62,041 nucleotides of DNA from an uncultured Desulfobacteraceae bacterium (GCA_937982505.1 CALJLV010000220.1:1-62041), one strand, 5' to 3'. Shown: positions 43,841-53,048, numbered from the stretch's first letter. Notes: generated by a model not told the origin, from the letters alone. Translations and numbers: made by a program.

Positions 43841-43944
43841 TCCCCAAGCGACCGACGGCGTGAATCAACGACCTTGAACCCTGCCCAAAGACCTGGCCCG
43901 AAGGACCGGCACCCTGCGGCGCCATGCCCTTACGGAGTCTTTCC

Positions 43945-44658
43945 ATGACGACCGTCGCACCCCGATGGCCTCCTGACGGCCAGCCGGCGACGGACAAAAA
44001 CGCCGTCATCCGCATCTATGGCGCCACCCGCAGCTACGGGGCCCACAAGGCCCTGGACAACGTGACCCTGGCCATCGCCCGAAACGCGTTCGTTTTTGTC
44101 ACCGGCCCCAGCGGCGCGGGCAAGACCACCCTGCTCAAGCTGATCTATCTGGGAGTCCGTGCCAGCCAGGGCCAGGTCCTGGTGGACGGCATGAACCTGG
44201 CGCGCATCGGCCGGCGCCGGATTCCCCTGCTGCGCCGCAAACTGGGGATCGTTTTCCAGGACTACAAACTGATCCCCACCCGCACGGTATTCGAAAACGT
44301 GGCCCTGGTCCTGGAGGCCGCCGGAGTGCCGCGGCGGGTTCTGGAACAGAAGGTGCATCGCGTCCTGCAGACGGTGAACATGGCTCACCGGCGAGAGGCC
44401 CTGCCGCCGAGCCTTTCCGGCGGCGAGCAGCAGCGGGTGGCGGTGGCCCGGGCCGTGGTGGGCGATCCGCTGATCCTGCTGGCCGACGAGCCCACCGGAA
44501 GCCTGGACAGCGAGTCGGCCGCGGTGGTGCTCGAGCTGATCCGGCGCTTTCACCAGCGCGGCGGCACGGTGGTGCTGGCCACCCACGACCGCCAGTTGAT
44601 CCAGAGCATCCCGGCCCGGGTGATCCGTCTGGTGGACGGTCGGAGCGTGGAGGGTTGA
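43945..44658 (+). CDS. ftsE: Cell-division ABC ATPase FtsE
   Basis: 237 residues from the ATG at 43945, preferred over 43924 because CGGAG lies 8 nt upstream. Walker A GPSGAGKTTLL, Q-loop FQDYKLIPTRTV (the F-Q-D-x-x-L-L/I typical of FtsE), signature LSGGEQQR, Walker B LLADEPTGSLD, and a His switch (ATHD). With FtsX it drives periplasmic amidase activation during septum splitting. ftsX begins one base after the stop. Confidence 0.93.
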   Translation: MTTVAPRWPPDGQPATDKNAVIRIYGATRSYGAHKALDNVTLAIARNAFVFVTGPSGAGKTTLLKLIYLGVRASQGQVLVDGMNLARIGRRRIPLLRRKLGIVFQDYKLIPTRTVFENVALVLEAAGVPRRVLEQKVHRVLQTVNMAHRREALPPSLSGGEQQRVAVARAVVGDPLILLADEPTGSLDSESAAVVLELIRRFHQRGGTVVLATHDRQLIQSIPARVIRLVDGRSVEG

Positions 44659-44659
44659 C

Positions 44660-45541
44660 ATGCCCCTGTACCTGCGCAAGGCGCTTCAAGATATCGCCGC
44701 CAATAGATTCCTCAACGCCGTTACCGTGATGACCATCGCCCTGGCGGTGGTCATCACGGGGGCCTTCGGGCTCTTTTTCATCAATGCCGGGGATCTGCTC
44801 GATTCCTGGCGCCGGGGAATCCGGCTGATGGTCTACCTGGAATCGGACCTGACAGAGGCCCGGCGCCTGGAAATCAAGTACCGCCTGGAGCAGATGGCCG
44901 AGGTGGGCCAGACCCGGTTTGTGGGGCGCGCCCAGGCCATGGCGCGGCTGCGCGGCCAGATGGGGCCCCAGGCCTCCCTACTGGACGGCCTGGAGGAAAA
45001 TCCCCTGCCCGACGCCTTCGAGGTGGATCTCCAGCCCGAGGCTGTGGATGCGGACCGGGTCGCCGCCCTGGCCGGACAAATCGCCGATCTGGCGGGCGTC
45101 GAGGAGGTCTCCTACGGCCGGCAGTGGCTCGAGCGTTTCGGCGGGCTGCTGGCTCTGGTGCGCCTGGCCGTTTACGGCCTGGGGGGCCTCTTTTTCCTGG
45201 CGGCCCTCTTTTTCGTGGCCAACACGATCCGCCTGATCCTCTACAACCGGCAGGAGGAGTTGACCATCATGCGGCTGGTGGGGGCCAGCGAGCGCTTCAT
45301 CCGCACCCCCTTCTACCTGGAGGCCCTGATCCAGGGGGCCGCCGGCGGGACGGCAGGCCTGGGCATCCTCTATGGCATCTATCTGGCGGCCCAGGCCAAC
45401 TTGAGCGCCAGCTTGGTCGGATTCGGTTTCGCCTGGCGTTTTCTGCCATGGTACAGCGGCCTGGCGGTGGTCGCCGCCAGCATGTTCATCGGGTGGCTGG
45501 GGTGTTTCGTATCCCTGCGACAGTTTATCAAAACGGCCTGA
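44660..45541 (+). CDS. ftsX: Cell-division permease FtsX
   Basis: 293 residues: an N-terminal membrane helix (~20-45), a periplasmic loop (~50-165, RLMVYLESDLTEARR, FEVDLQP) that contacts the EnvC-type activator, and three C-terminal helices including the FtsX-domain segment LILYNRQEELTIMRLVGAS. It forms the FtsEX complex. The 3' end overlaps the downstream envC-like gene by 40 bp. Confidence 0.93.
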   Translation: MPLYLRKALQDIAANRFLNAVTVMTIALAVVITGAFGLFFINAGDLLDSWRRGIRLMVYLESDLTEARRLEIKYRLEQMAEVGQTRFVGRAQAMARLRGQMGPQASLLDGLEENPLPDAFEVDLQPEAVDADRVAALAGQIADLAGVEEVSYGRQWLERFGGLLALVRLAVYGLGGLFFLAALFFVANTIRLILYNRQEELTIMRLVGASERFIRTPFYLEALIQGAAGGTAGLGILYGIYLAAQANLSASLVGFGFAWRFLPWYSGLAVVAASMFIGWLGCFVSLRQFIKTA

Positions 45542-46893
45542 GCCTGCTGGCGGCCCTGGCGATTCTGAGCGCCACCGCCTGGGCCGAAGAGCGCCAGGCC
45601 CTGGTCAAGGTGGAGCGGCTCAATGTCCGGGCCAGGCCCAGCCTGGAGGCGGAGATCCTCGGCACCCTTTCCCGGGGGGACCGGGCCCCGGTCCTGGATC
45701 GCCGCCCCGGCTGGATTCAGGTGGCCTTCGGAAAAGCCGCCGGTTTCGTGGCCGACCAGGCAGATTATGTGGCCCTGGTGGCACCCCTGAAAGATCCGGC
45801 GCCCGAAGCCCCGCTCGACCACCTGCGGCGGCAGGCCGCGGCCATCGAACGCCAGATCGCCGCCGGCAAGGCCGAGGTGGCCGCCATGGGACAGCGGGAG
45901 CGCACCGCGGTGGCGCAATTGGAAGAGATCGAGCGGCGCCTGGATGATGCCCGCCGGCGGCTGGCCGGCCTGAACGGGGACTTGGCCGAACTGGAAGCCC
46001 GCATGGCCGCCACCCGCCAGCAGCTGGCCGACATGCGGCAGGCGCGGCAGATGCTGGCGAGCCGGACGGGCCGGCGCCTGGCGGCCCTCTACAAGATGTA
46101 CTGGCTGGGCCAGATCCAGGTGCTGGCCGCCGCACCGACCCTCCACGACTGGCTCCAGCGCGAAGACGCGCTGCGCCATATCCTGGCGGCCGACGCCGAA
46201 AACCTGGACATGCTGGCCCGACATCGCGCCGACCTCGAGGCCCTGACCGCCACTCAGACGGCCCAGCAGCAGTCCCATGCGGCGCTGGCCGCCGAGATCC
46301 AGGCCCGCCTGGAGGCCGAAGCCCGGGAAAGGAAAGAACGCCAGCAGCTTCTCAGCGCGATCCGCGGCCAGAAATCCTTTCAACTGGCGGCCATCGAAGC
46401 CCTGACGCAGGCGGCCGCGCGGCTGGACAAGGCCATGGACCGACTGGCCATCCCGGCGCCCCCCGGGGTCCCGGCGCGCGGCCAGACCTTCGAAACACGC
46501 AAGGGGTTGCTAAGCCTGCCCGTCGGCGGTAAAATCATCCACTCTTTCGGTCCGTATCGCCACCCGCAGTTCAACGTGATGAATTTTCGCGGCGGAATCG
46601 ACATTCGGGCCGAACGGGGCGAGCCGATCCGGGCCGTCCACCCGGGCCGCATCGTCTATGCCGAGTGGTTCAGCGGCTATGGCAACATGATCATCATCGA
46701 CCACGGGGATGCCTACCACACCGTCTATGCCCATCTCGACGCCCTGTTCAAGGAAAGCGGCGCCGCCGTGGACGGCGGTGAAGTCATCGCCACCGTGGGC
46801 GACAACGGCTCCCTGGAGGGCACCCTGCTCCATTTTGAGATCCGCCATCACGGTAAACCCATAGACCCGTCGGGATGGCTCAAGGCGGGTTGA
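45502..46893 (+). CDS. envC: EnvC-like murein hydrolase activator (SH3b, coiled coil, degenerate LytM/M23)
   Basis: 463 residues from a GTG at 45502 that gives a signal peptide (cleavage after ATAWA). An SH3b domain (~35-90; RLNVRARPSLEAEILG), an extended coiled coil (~95-315) and a C-terminal LytM fold (~335-460) follow. Metal ligands of active M23 enzymes are missing: the first reads FRGGID instead of H-x-G-x-D, and the last H-x-H reads LLHFE. It should therefore activate amidases under FtsEX control, not cut peptidoglycan itself (inference from EnvC). The added SH3b domain is absent from E. coli EnvC. Confidence 0.88.
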   Translation: MFRIPATVYQNGLSLLAALAILSATAWAEERQALVKVERLNVRARPSLEAEILGTLSRGDRAPVLDRRPGWIQVAFGKAAGFVADQADYVALVAPLKDPAPEAPLDHLRRQAAAIERQIAAGKAEVAAMGQRERTAVAQLEEIERRLDDARRRLAGLNGDLAELEARMAATRQQLADMRQARQMLASRTGRRLAALYKMYWLGQIQVLAAAPTLHDWLQREDALRHILAADAENLDMLARHRADLEALTATQTAQQQSHAALAAEIQARLEAEARERKERQQLLSAIRGQKSFQLAAIEALTQAAARLDKAMDRLAIPAPPGVPARGQTFETRKGLLSLPVGGKIIHSFGPYRHPQFNVMNFRGGIDIRAERGEPIRAVHPGRIVYAEWFSGYGNMIIIDHGDAYHTVYAHLDALFKESGAAVDGGEVIATVGDNGSLEGTLLHFEIRHHGKPIDPSGWLKAG

Positions 46894-46926
46894 CGCGCCC
46901 TGCGCGCCACACGAGGAGATTGTCAG

Positions 46927-48330
46927 ATGGCCCATTCACCCACCCGGACGCGCGTCTGGATTGCAATGCTCGCCGCGCTGCTGCTCTGGACCGCGGGATC
47001 CGGATTCTTGCAGCATCTGCACGCCAGCGGGGAAGACATCTACAAGGGGCTGAAAACCTTCACCGACGTCATCGAGATTATCGAAAAGAGCTATGTCGAC
47101 GAGGTGGACACCAAGGACCTGATCCAAAAGGCCATCCAGGGAATGGTGAGCAGCCTCGATCCCCACTCGGCCCTGCTGCCGCCCGAGGCCTTCGAGGATC
47201 TGAAAATCGATACGCGCGGCGAGTTCACCGGTATCGGGATCAGCATCAGCCTCAAGGACGGTTTTATCACCGTGGTGGCCCCCATCGAGGGGACCCCGGC
47301 CTGGAAGGCGGGGATCCAAGCCGGAGACCGCATCGTCGAAGTGGACGGCAAGGCCACCCGGGACCTGCGCGAAGCGGTCAAGATGATGCGCGGACCGCTG
47401 GGTACGCCCGTGAAGGTGACCGTCCTGCGGGAAGGAGAGCCCGATCCCATCGATTTCAACCTGGTCCGGGACGTGATCCCCATCGAAAGCGTGCGCAGTC
47501 TGTCGCTGCGCCCCGGCTACGGCTACGTCTGGATCACCCATTTCCGGGATCAGACCGCCGACGACCTGCGCAAGGCCCTGGCGGAACTCGACCGGCCGGA
47601 AGCCCCGCTCAGGGGGCTGATCCTCGATCTGCGCGACAACCCCGGCGGACTGTTGCCCCAGGCCATCGAAGTGTCCGATCTCTTTCTGGAAAAAGGGACC
47701 ATCCTCTCCATCAAGGGCCGCCTCAAACGCCACACCAAGATTTTCGACGCCAAACCGGACGCCAGCCCTCCCCGATACCCCATCGTGGTATTGATCAACG
47801 GCGGCAGCGCCAGCGCCTCGGAGATCGTCGCCGGCGCCCTCCAGGACCACCACCGGGCCCTTATTCTGGGCACCACCACCTTCGGCAAGGGGTCGGTTCA
47901 GACGGTGGAAAACCTGCGCGACGGATACGGGCTCAAGCTGACCATCGCCCGGTATTATACCCCCAGCGGCCGCAGCATTCAGGCCAAGGGCATCGAACCG
48001 GACATCGAGGTGGCCGCATGGTCTCCTGAACCGGGACCCGACGGGGCCGCGGACGAACGCCACATCTCGGAAAAGGACCTGCGCAATCACCTCGAGGCCG
48101 AGGGCCACGAGCAGGCGCCCGAGTCCCCGGAGGATGCGCCTGAACTGGTGCCCGAGGACGGCGGCGCGCCCCCCGATCCCGGCAAGCCCAAACCCCGAAG
48201 GCGCCGGCCGGGGGCCATGCCCCCGCGGGTGGGCCCCCTGAGCGTCGAACGGCTCGCCGGCGACAACCAGGTCATGCGGGCCCTGGACATTCTGATGGGC
48301 TACGAGATTCTCAGCCGCAAGCAGGGCTGA
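46927..48330 (+). CDS. ctpA: Carboxy-terminal processing protease (S41 family)
   Basis: 467 residues: signal anchor (~10-30), helical cap, PDZ domain (~95-175; FTGIGISISLKDG, GIQAGDRIVEVDG) and the S41 core with catalytic Ser in INGGSASASEIVAGAL and Lys in TTFGKGSVQT. A Pro-rich acidic tail of ~110 residues follows. It cleaves periplasmic proteins from the C terminus, often peptidoglycan hydrolases. Co-location with ftsEX-envC suggests tuning of septal hydrolases (inference). Confidence 0.93.
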   Translation: MAHSPTRTRVWIAMLAALLLWTAGSGFLQHLHASGEDIYKGLKTFTDVIEIIEKSYVDEVDTKDLIQKAIQGMVSSLDPHSALLPPEAFEDLKIDTRGEFTGIGISISLKDGFITVVAPIEGTPAWKAGIQAGDRIVEVDGKATRDLREAVKMMRGPLGTPVKVTVLREGEPDPIDFNLVRDVIPIESVRSLSLRPGYGYVWITHFRDQTADDLRKALAELDRPEAPLRGLILDLRDNPGGLLPQAIEVSDLFLEKGTILSIKGRLKRHTKIFDAKPDASPPRYPIVVLINGGSASASEIVAGALQDHHRALILGTTTFGKGSVQTVENLRDGYGLKLTIARYYTPSGRSIQAKGIEPDIEVAAWSPEPGPDGAADERHISEKDLRNHLEAEGHEQAPESPEDAPELVPEDGGAPPDPGKPKPRRRRPGAMPPRVGPLSVERLAGDNQVMRALDILMGYEILSRKQG

Positions 48331-48413
48331 GACCCCTTCCCAACGCTCCAGACCGTCAAAAAATCGACCGGCGCGTCCGCCCCTGGGCGGACCAGGCGCG
48401 CAAAAGGCGATCC

Positions 48414-49487
48414 ATGGCCCAAAAGAAAGCCCCGCTGCGGCCCAAGGCCGGGGCGGGTCGTCCCGTTTCCGCCCGGCGCAGAAAAAAGCCCACCCCCTAC
48501 CCCAAGGTCTGGTGGGCCCTGGCGCTGCTGCTGACCGTGGTGGTGGCCGCCGTCATCGGGGTGCGCCTTTTCCTGCCGCCCCATCCGTCCTCCCGGCCGG
48601 TGGCCGAGGCCCCCAGGGTCATCCGCAAGGCGCCGGCCCCGCCACCTTCCGCCCCGGTCGAAGCCCCCAAGACCGCTCCCAGACCGCCGGCCGCCCAGGG
48701 CCCGCCTCCGGCCGCCACGGTCCCGGCAGCGGCGGCGCCGCCCGCCTACGAGGTCTTTCCGCCGGCCGAGGAGCTTCCGCCACCGGCGCTCGCGGCGCCG
48801 GCCGGACCCGTCGCGGAACGCCCCCGGGTGGCCCTGGTGATAGATGACATGGGCTACCAGCGGTCCCTGGACGAAGCCTTCCTGGCCCTGGACGCCCCCC
48901 TCACCGTGGCCGTGCTGCCCTTCAGCCCCCATGGCCAGCGCATCGCCGCAGCCGCCCGGCGCAGCGGCCGCCAGGTCATGCTTCACCTGCCCATGGAGCC
49001 CGAAGAGTATCCCCGCGTCGATCCCGGCCCCGGCGCCCTGCTGACGCAGATGACGCCGAACCGGCTCCTCGACCAGCTGCGTCTCAACCTGGAACAGGTG
49101 CCCGAGGCCGTGGGGGTCAACAATCACATGGGGTCCCGCCTGACCCAGGATTCGGACCGGATGAACCAGGTCTTTTCGGTACTCAAGGAGCGCGGCCTGT
49201 TCTTTGTCGACAGCCGCACCACCGGAAAGAGTCTGGCCTACCAGTCGGCCCGTCTCTTGAACGTCCCCTTCGCCCAGCGCGACGTATTCCTCGACCATGT
49301 CCAGGATCCGGACTTTGTCCGCCGGCAGCTGGACGAACTGGTGCGCCAGGCGGAAAAGCACGGCGAGGCCATCGGGATCGGCCATCCCCACCCGGTCACC
49401 CTGGAAGTGCTGCGCGAGCGTTTGCCGGCCATCCGCCAGCGGGTGGAACTGGTGCCGGCCTCAGAGATGGCCCGTCCCCTGATCTGA
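48414..49487 (+). CDS. Divergent polysaccharide deacetylase family protein (YibQ-like)
   Basis: 357 residues. A short basic N terminus and one membrane helix (~27-48), a Pro/Ala-rich spacer (~55-130), then the catalytic-like domain: VALVIDDMGY, VAVLPFSPHG, MLHLPMEP, GVNNHMGSRLTQ, FFVDSRTT and IGIGHPHP. The fold is that of NodB deacetylases with altered metal residues; substrate unknown. It is the usual third member behind envC and ctpA. Its 3' end overlaps prmA tail-to-tail by 27 bp. Confidence 0.88.
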   Translation: MAQKKAPLRPKAGAGRPVSARRRKKPTPYPKVWWALALLLTVVVAAVIGVRLFLPPHPSSRPVAEAPRVIRKAPAPPPSAPVEAPKTAPRPPAAQGPPPAATVPAAAAPPAYEVFPPAEELPPPALAAPAGPVAERPRVALVIDDMGYQRSLDEAFLALDAPLTVAVLPFSPHGQRIAAAARRSGRQVMLHLPMEPEEYPRVDPGPGALLTQMTPNRLLDQLRLNLEQVPEAVGVNNHMGSRLTQDSDRMNQVFSVLKERGLFFVDSRTTGKSLAYQSARLLNVPFAQRDVFLDHVQDPDFVRRQLDELVRQAEKHGEAIGIGHPHPVTLEVLRERLPAIRQRVELVPASEMARPLI

Positions 49488-50414
49488 CCGGCGGCCGGCA
49501 GGCACCGCCACCAGGGCGACCCAGTCCTCCAGGCGGCGGATCTCCACGACGGTCAGACCGGCCGCCACCATGGCCGCCTCGACCCGGGCCGCGTTCTGCG
49601 CCACGATTCCCGAGGCGATCACGCACCCGTCTGCGGCCAGAACCCGCACCGCCTCGGGAAGGATGGGGATGATGACCTCGGAGAGGATGTTGGCCACCAC
49701 CAGGTCGTAGGCCCCGTCGGCCGCCTGGTGAATCGTGCCCTGCTGAATGCGCCAGCGCTCGGCGGGAATCCGGTTGGCGCGCAGGTTTTCGGCGGCCACC
49801 GCCACCGCCACCGCGTCGATGTCCAGCCCGGTCATCTGTCCGGCCCCCAACCGGGCGGCCGCCAGCAGGAGGATCCCCGACCCGGTGCCCACATCCAGGA
49901 CCCGCCCGCAGGCCGGCAAGGCCGCCTCCAACAGTTCCAGGCAAAGGCGGGTGGTGGGATGGGTGCCGCTGCCGAAGGCCATCCCCGGATCGATTTCCAG
50001 CACGATGTCCTCCGGGCCGGGGTTGTATGCGTGCCAGGTGGGCTTGACCACCAGGCGCCGGCCTACCCGCAACGGGTGAAAGAACGCCTTCCAGGACTCG
50101 GCCCAGTCTTCGTCGCGTACCGGACGGGCCAGGATTTCGGACTGCACGCCCACCCGGTCCGCCAGCCCGGCCAGCCCGTCGGCCAGGGCCTGGCGCCGCT
50201 GGTCCAGGGTCGCGTCCACCGGCAGATACCCGGTCACGGCGTGATGGGCCGGTGGCGGCACGGCATCGGCGCCCCAGTCGGCGTGGGGATCCTTTTCCGG
50301 GGCTTCCATCACCACCCCGGCCACCCCGATCTCGTAGAACCGGTCGGCGATGAGGTCGGCGGCCAGGTTCGGGTCCCGGCTCTGGAAAATCACCTTCAGC
50401 TCAAGCCACTCCAT
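49461..50414 (-). CDS. prmA: Ribosomal protein L11 methyltransferase
   Basis: 317 residues. The N-terminal L11-binding domain (MEWLELKVIFQSRDP) is followed by a class I SAM methyltransferase: FGSGTHPTT, VLDVGTGSGILLLAA and VANILSEVI (the NPPY-like catalytic site of PrmA). It trimethylates L11 on amino groups. The two radical SAM genes lie upstream on the same strand, 29 bp away. Confidence 0.92.
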   Translation of the reverse strand: MEWLELKVIFQSRDPNLAADLIADRFYEIGVAGVVMEAPEKDPHADWGADAVPPPAHHAVTGYLPVDATLDQRRQALADGLAGLADRVGVQSEILARPVRDEDWAESWKAFFHPLRVGRRLVVKPTWHAYNPGPEDIVLEIDPGMAFGSGTHPTTRLCLELLEAALPACGRVLDVGTGSGILLLAAARLGAGQMTGLDIDAVAVAVAAENLRANRIPAERWRIQQGTIHQAADGAYDLVVANILSEVIIPILPEAVRVLAADGCVIASGIVAQNAARVEAAMVAAGLTVVEIRRLEDWVALVAVPAGRRSDQGTGHL

Positions 50415-50443
50415 GGGTCTGCCTCAAGGCCCGAGGGCCGAAA

Positions 50444-51769
50444 TCATCGCTTCCAGCGCTCCCGGGGCGGATTGAAATAGCCGTGCAGGAGGCGCGGAAA
50501 TTCCCGCCGCAGCGCCTCGATCAGGCGGCCCATGCCCAGGGGCGGCCCCAGGGGGGCCGCGGCCCTCATGGCCCCGTGGTAGCGCAGGGGATCGTAGTTG
50601 AGGTTGCGCCACTGGATCATGTCGATGCGGTGGCGGCGTACAAAGTCGACCAGCGCCTCGGCCTCCTCGGGGGCATCGGTGACGCCGGGGCAGTTGAGGT
50701 AGTTCACGGCCACGAAGCGTCCCCTGGCCCGGGCCAGGTCGATACTGGCGGTGACATCGGCGAAGCCGTAGTCCCGGGGCCTGAAATAGGCCGCATAGCA
50801 GGCCGGACGCACGCTGTTGAGGCTGACGCGGATGCTGTCCAGACCGGCGTCGAAAAGTTCGGCCAGAACCGCCGGCCGGCTGGCGTTGGTGTTCAGGTTG
50901 ATGGTCCCCTGGTCGGTTTGCCGGCGGATGAGGCGAATGGCCGGGCCGATGGCCTCGGCGGCCAGCAAAGGGTCGCCCTCGCATCCCTGGCCGAAGGAAA
51001 CCACCGGCCGGGGCACGCGCCGGATGTGATACAGGGCCACTTGGGCGATCTCCTCGGGGGTCGGCGTAAAATCGATGCGGTGCTGACTGCTGCAAAGCTT
51101 CGGGTCGGTTTGCAGCGAAATGCACCCCAGACAGTGGGCATTGCAGGCCCGGGACGTGGGCAGGGGGGCCTCGTAGCGGCCGAGGAAGAAATTTTTCCCC
51201 GCCGGGCACCCGTACTCCAGGGCGCAGCGCTCCAGGTGGCGGCAAAGCCGGTTGTGGGGCAGCCGTCGGCGCATCCGGGCCACTCCGGCCGCGACCCGCT
51301 CCCGGGGCATGCGCCGCAGGTCCTGGCGCGGTTCGCGGTCCACCCGAATCAGGGCGGTGCGAAAGGCCCCGCCGTGCCAGCCCACGGCCCCGTAGCTGAA
51401 AAGCGGCAAAATACGGGCTTCCGGGTTTTCCACGAAGGCGCTCAGCCGGGTGTTGACATATCCCGGAGAGTTAAAGGCCGCCACGGCAAAAAGCGGCTCC
51501 GCGGGCGCCCAGGGGTTGCGATCCACGACCTCGATCCGCCCGGTCTCCAGGGAAAACAGCAGGGGTGCGCGCTGGGGCAGCATCATCAGCTCGCCGCCGT
51601 GGGGCATCGGCAGGGTGTCGGCCGTGGTCAGGGGAATCACCTCGCTGCCGGCCATCCCCGCGGCCTGGTATCCGGGCATCTCGATGATCTGCCCGCGGGC
51701 GTCGGCCGCCAGGGCGGTGATGGGCCGCGAGCCGCGAGGGGAGAAGGCCTTTCGGGAAGCGGCGGTCAT
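50444..51769 (-). CDS. Radical SAM protein of unknown substrate
   Basis: 441 residues. The cluster motif is ACNAHCLGC (C-x3-C-x2-C) near residue 225, preceded by extra cysteines (LCRHLERCALEYGC) and followed by CISLQ, SFGQGCEGDPLL (the GGE-like SAM-binding strand) and NLNTNASRP. The first ~170 residues are a beta-rich domain without a clear match. Its start overlaps the KamA-like gene by 4 bp, and it may modify a protein or peptide. No precursor peptide is evident between the two genes. Confidence 0.82.
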   Translation of the reverse strand: MTAASRKAFSPRGSRPITALAADARGQIIEMPGYQAAGMAGSEVIPLTTADTLPMPHGGELMMLPQRAPLLFSLETGRIEVVDRNPWAPAEPLFAVAAFNSPGYVNTRLSAFVENPEARILPLFSYGAVGWHGGAFRTALIRVDREPRQDLRRMPRERVAAGVARMRRRLPHNRLCRHLERCALEYGCPAGKNFFLGRYEAPLPTSRACNAHCLGCISLQTDPKLCSSQHRIDFTPTPEEIAQVALYHIRRVPRPVVSFGQGCEGDPLLAAEAIGPAIRLIRRQTDQGTINLNTNASRPAVLAELFDAGLDSIRVSLNSVRPACYAAYFRPRDYGFADVTASIDLARARGRFVAVNYLNCPGVTDAPEEAEALVDFVRRHRIDMIQWRNLNYDPLRYHGAMRAAAPLGPPLGMGRLIEALRREFPRLLHGYFNPPRERWKR

Positions 51770-52857
51770 GGCGCCTGGCCCTCTTCGGCGGGCACCGGCC
51801 GATCCTCGACCGGGTAGTCGTGGATCCGGCCGTCGAAGCCGCGGATCTTCCAGACCGAACCGCTGCGGTCCGCTATCTGTTCGGGCAGCAGAGGCACCTT
51901 GCCGCCCCCGCCGGGCAGGTCGATCATGAACTGGGGCACACCGGTGCCGGGAATCCGGCCGCGCAGGGCCGCCATGATCTCCAGCCCCGTCTCGATGGGG
52001 GTTCGAAAATGGCCCGCGCCGGCCACCGGGTCCATCTGGTGCAGGTAGTAGGGCCGCACCCGGTGGGCGAGCAGGGTCCGCATCAACGCCTCCATGACGG
52101 CGGCATCATCGTTGATCCCCTTGAGCAGGACGGTCTGGCAGCCCAGGGGAATTCCGGCCTGCGCCAGGCGACGGCAGGCAGCCGCGGCCGCCGGGGTCAT
52201 CTCGGCCGGATGATTGAACTGGGTGTTGACATACAACGGATGGTGCCGCGCCAGGATGCGCGCCAGGGCCGCCGTGATGCGCCGGGGCAAGGTGCAGGGC
52301 ATGCGCGTGTGGATCCGCAGCAGATCCACATGCGCGATGGCCTTGAGCCGGGCCAGCAGGTCTTCGAGGGCCGCGTCGTCGAGCATCAGCGGATCGCCGC
52401 CCGAGAGGATCACCTCGCGCACCGCCGGGGTGCGCCGGATGTAGGCGATCCCGGCCTCAAGATCGGCCGCGCGCGCTGCCGGGGACCGGCCCACGCGCCG
52501 CTTGCGCATGCAGTGGCGGCAGTACAGGGCGCAGCGGTCCGACACCAGGAACACCACCCGGTCCGGATAGCGGTGGATCAGCCCGGGGACCGGCGACTGG
52601 GCCTCCTCGGCCAGCGGGTCGGAGGCCTGCCCGTCATCTTTTAGTTCCATCGGATCCGGCACGGCTTGGCGCCAGAAAGGATCGCCGGGCCTCTGGATCA
52701 ACGCCTTCCAGTAAGGATTGATGCGCATGGGATAGCGGGCCGCCACCGCATCCAGGGCGTGGCGGTCCACCGGCCAAAGCCGGTCGAGGGCCGCCGGCCG
52801 GGTGATGCTGGCGGCCAGCAGGCGTTTCCATTGCGGTGGGTTGAGCAGGTGGTGCAT
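51766..52857 (-). CDS. KamA-family radical SAM protein (lysine 2,3-aminomutase-like)
   Basis: 363 residues from the ATG at 52857; the frame continues upstream but there it contains the promoter and terminator. Cluster motif CALYCRHC followed by MRKRRVG, SAM strand ILSGGDPLML, and the PLP-lysine loop DLPGGGGKVP near the C terminus identify an aminomutase. The dedicated zinc/tetramer tail of catabolic KamA is not evident, so an EpmB-like beta-lysine role for EF-P or beta-lysine osmolyte synthesis are both possible. No efp or epmA gene lies nearby. Confidence 0.85.
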   Translation of the reverse strand: MHHLLNPPQWKRLLAASITRPAALDRLWPVDRHALDAVAARYPMRINPYWKALIQRPGDPFWRQAVPDPMELKDDGQASDPLAEEAQSPVPGLIHRYPDRVVFLVSDRCALYCRHCMRKRRVGRSPAARAADLEAGIAYIRRTPAVREVILSGGDPLMLDDAALEDLLARLKAIAHVDLLRIHTRMPCTLPRRITAALARILARHHPLYVNTQFNHPAEMTPAAAAACRRLAQAGIPLGCQTVLLKGINDDAAVMEALMRTLLAHRVRPYYLHQMDPVAGAGHFRTPIETGLEIMAALRGRIPGTGVPQFMIDLPGGGGKVPLLPEQIADRSGSVWKIRGFDGRIHDYPVEDRPVPAEEGQAP

Positions 52858-52881
52858 GCCAAAAGGCCTCTTGCTGTCGAT

Positions 52882-52914
52882 AAAAAAGGCGGCCCGCCGT
52901 GGCGCGGCGGGCCG
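52882..52914 (-). terminator. Attenuator-like terminator just after the kamA-like promoter
   Basis: Minus strand: a 10-bp stem (GGCCCGCCG core, 52905-52914 with 52890-52899) with a 5-nt loop, then GG and six T (52882-52887). It is preceded by no minus-strand gene except recD2, which has its own terminator at 53287-53320, and lies 25 bp upstream of the kamA-like ATG. It therefore sits inside that gene's leader. Confidence 0.75.
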
Positions 52915-52930
52915 GTTCAGGTTGCGAGCC

Positions 52931-52959
52931 AGATTAGCGGAAAACCGGTCGGGGTTCAA
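52931..52959 (-). promoter_or_regulatory. Promoter of the kamA-like/radical SAM/prmA genes
   Basis: -35 TTGAAC (52954-52959), 17-bp spacer, -10 TAATCT (52931-52936). The expected transcription start near 52924 is only about 10 nt before the terminator stem, so unregulated transcripts would end after roughly 40 nt. Confidence 0.6.
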
Positions 52960-53020
52960 GTCTGGGCGGGCCCTGTATATGATAGTTTTTACCCCTTATT
53001 TTCCCCCTTTTCGCCCAGGC

Positions 53021-53048
53021 TTGCCTCTTGTGCGGCAGGTCCTATCTT
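53021..53048 (+). promoter_or_regulatory. Promoter of the 45-residue protein gene
   Basis: -35 TTGCCT (53021-53026), 16-bp spacer, -10 TATCTT (53043-53048), about 50 bp before the ATG at 53105. It is divergent to the kamA-like promoter. Confidence 0.45.
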
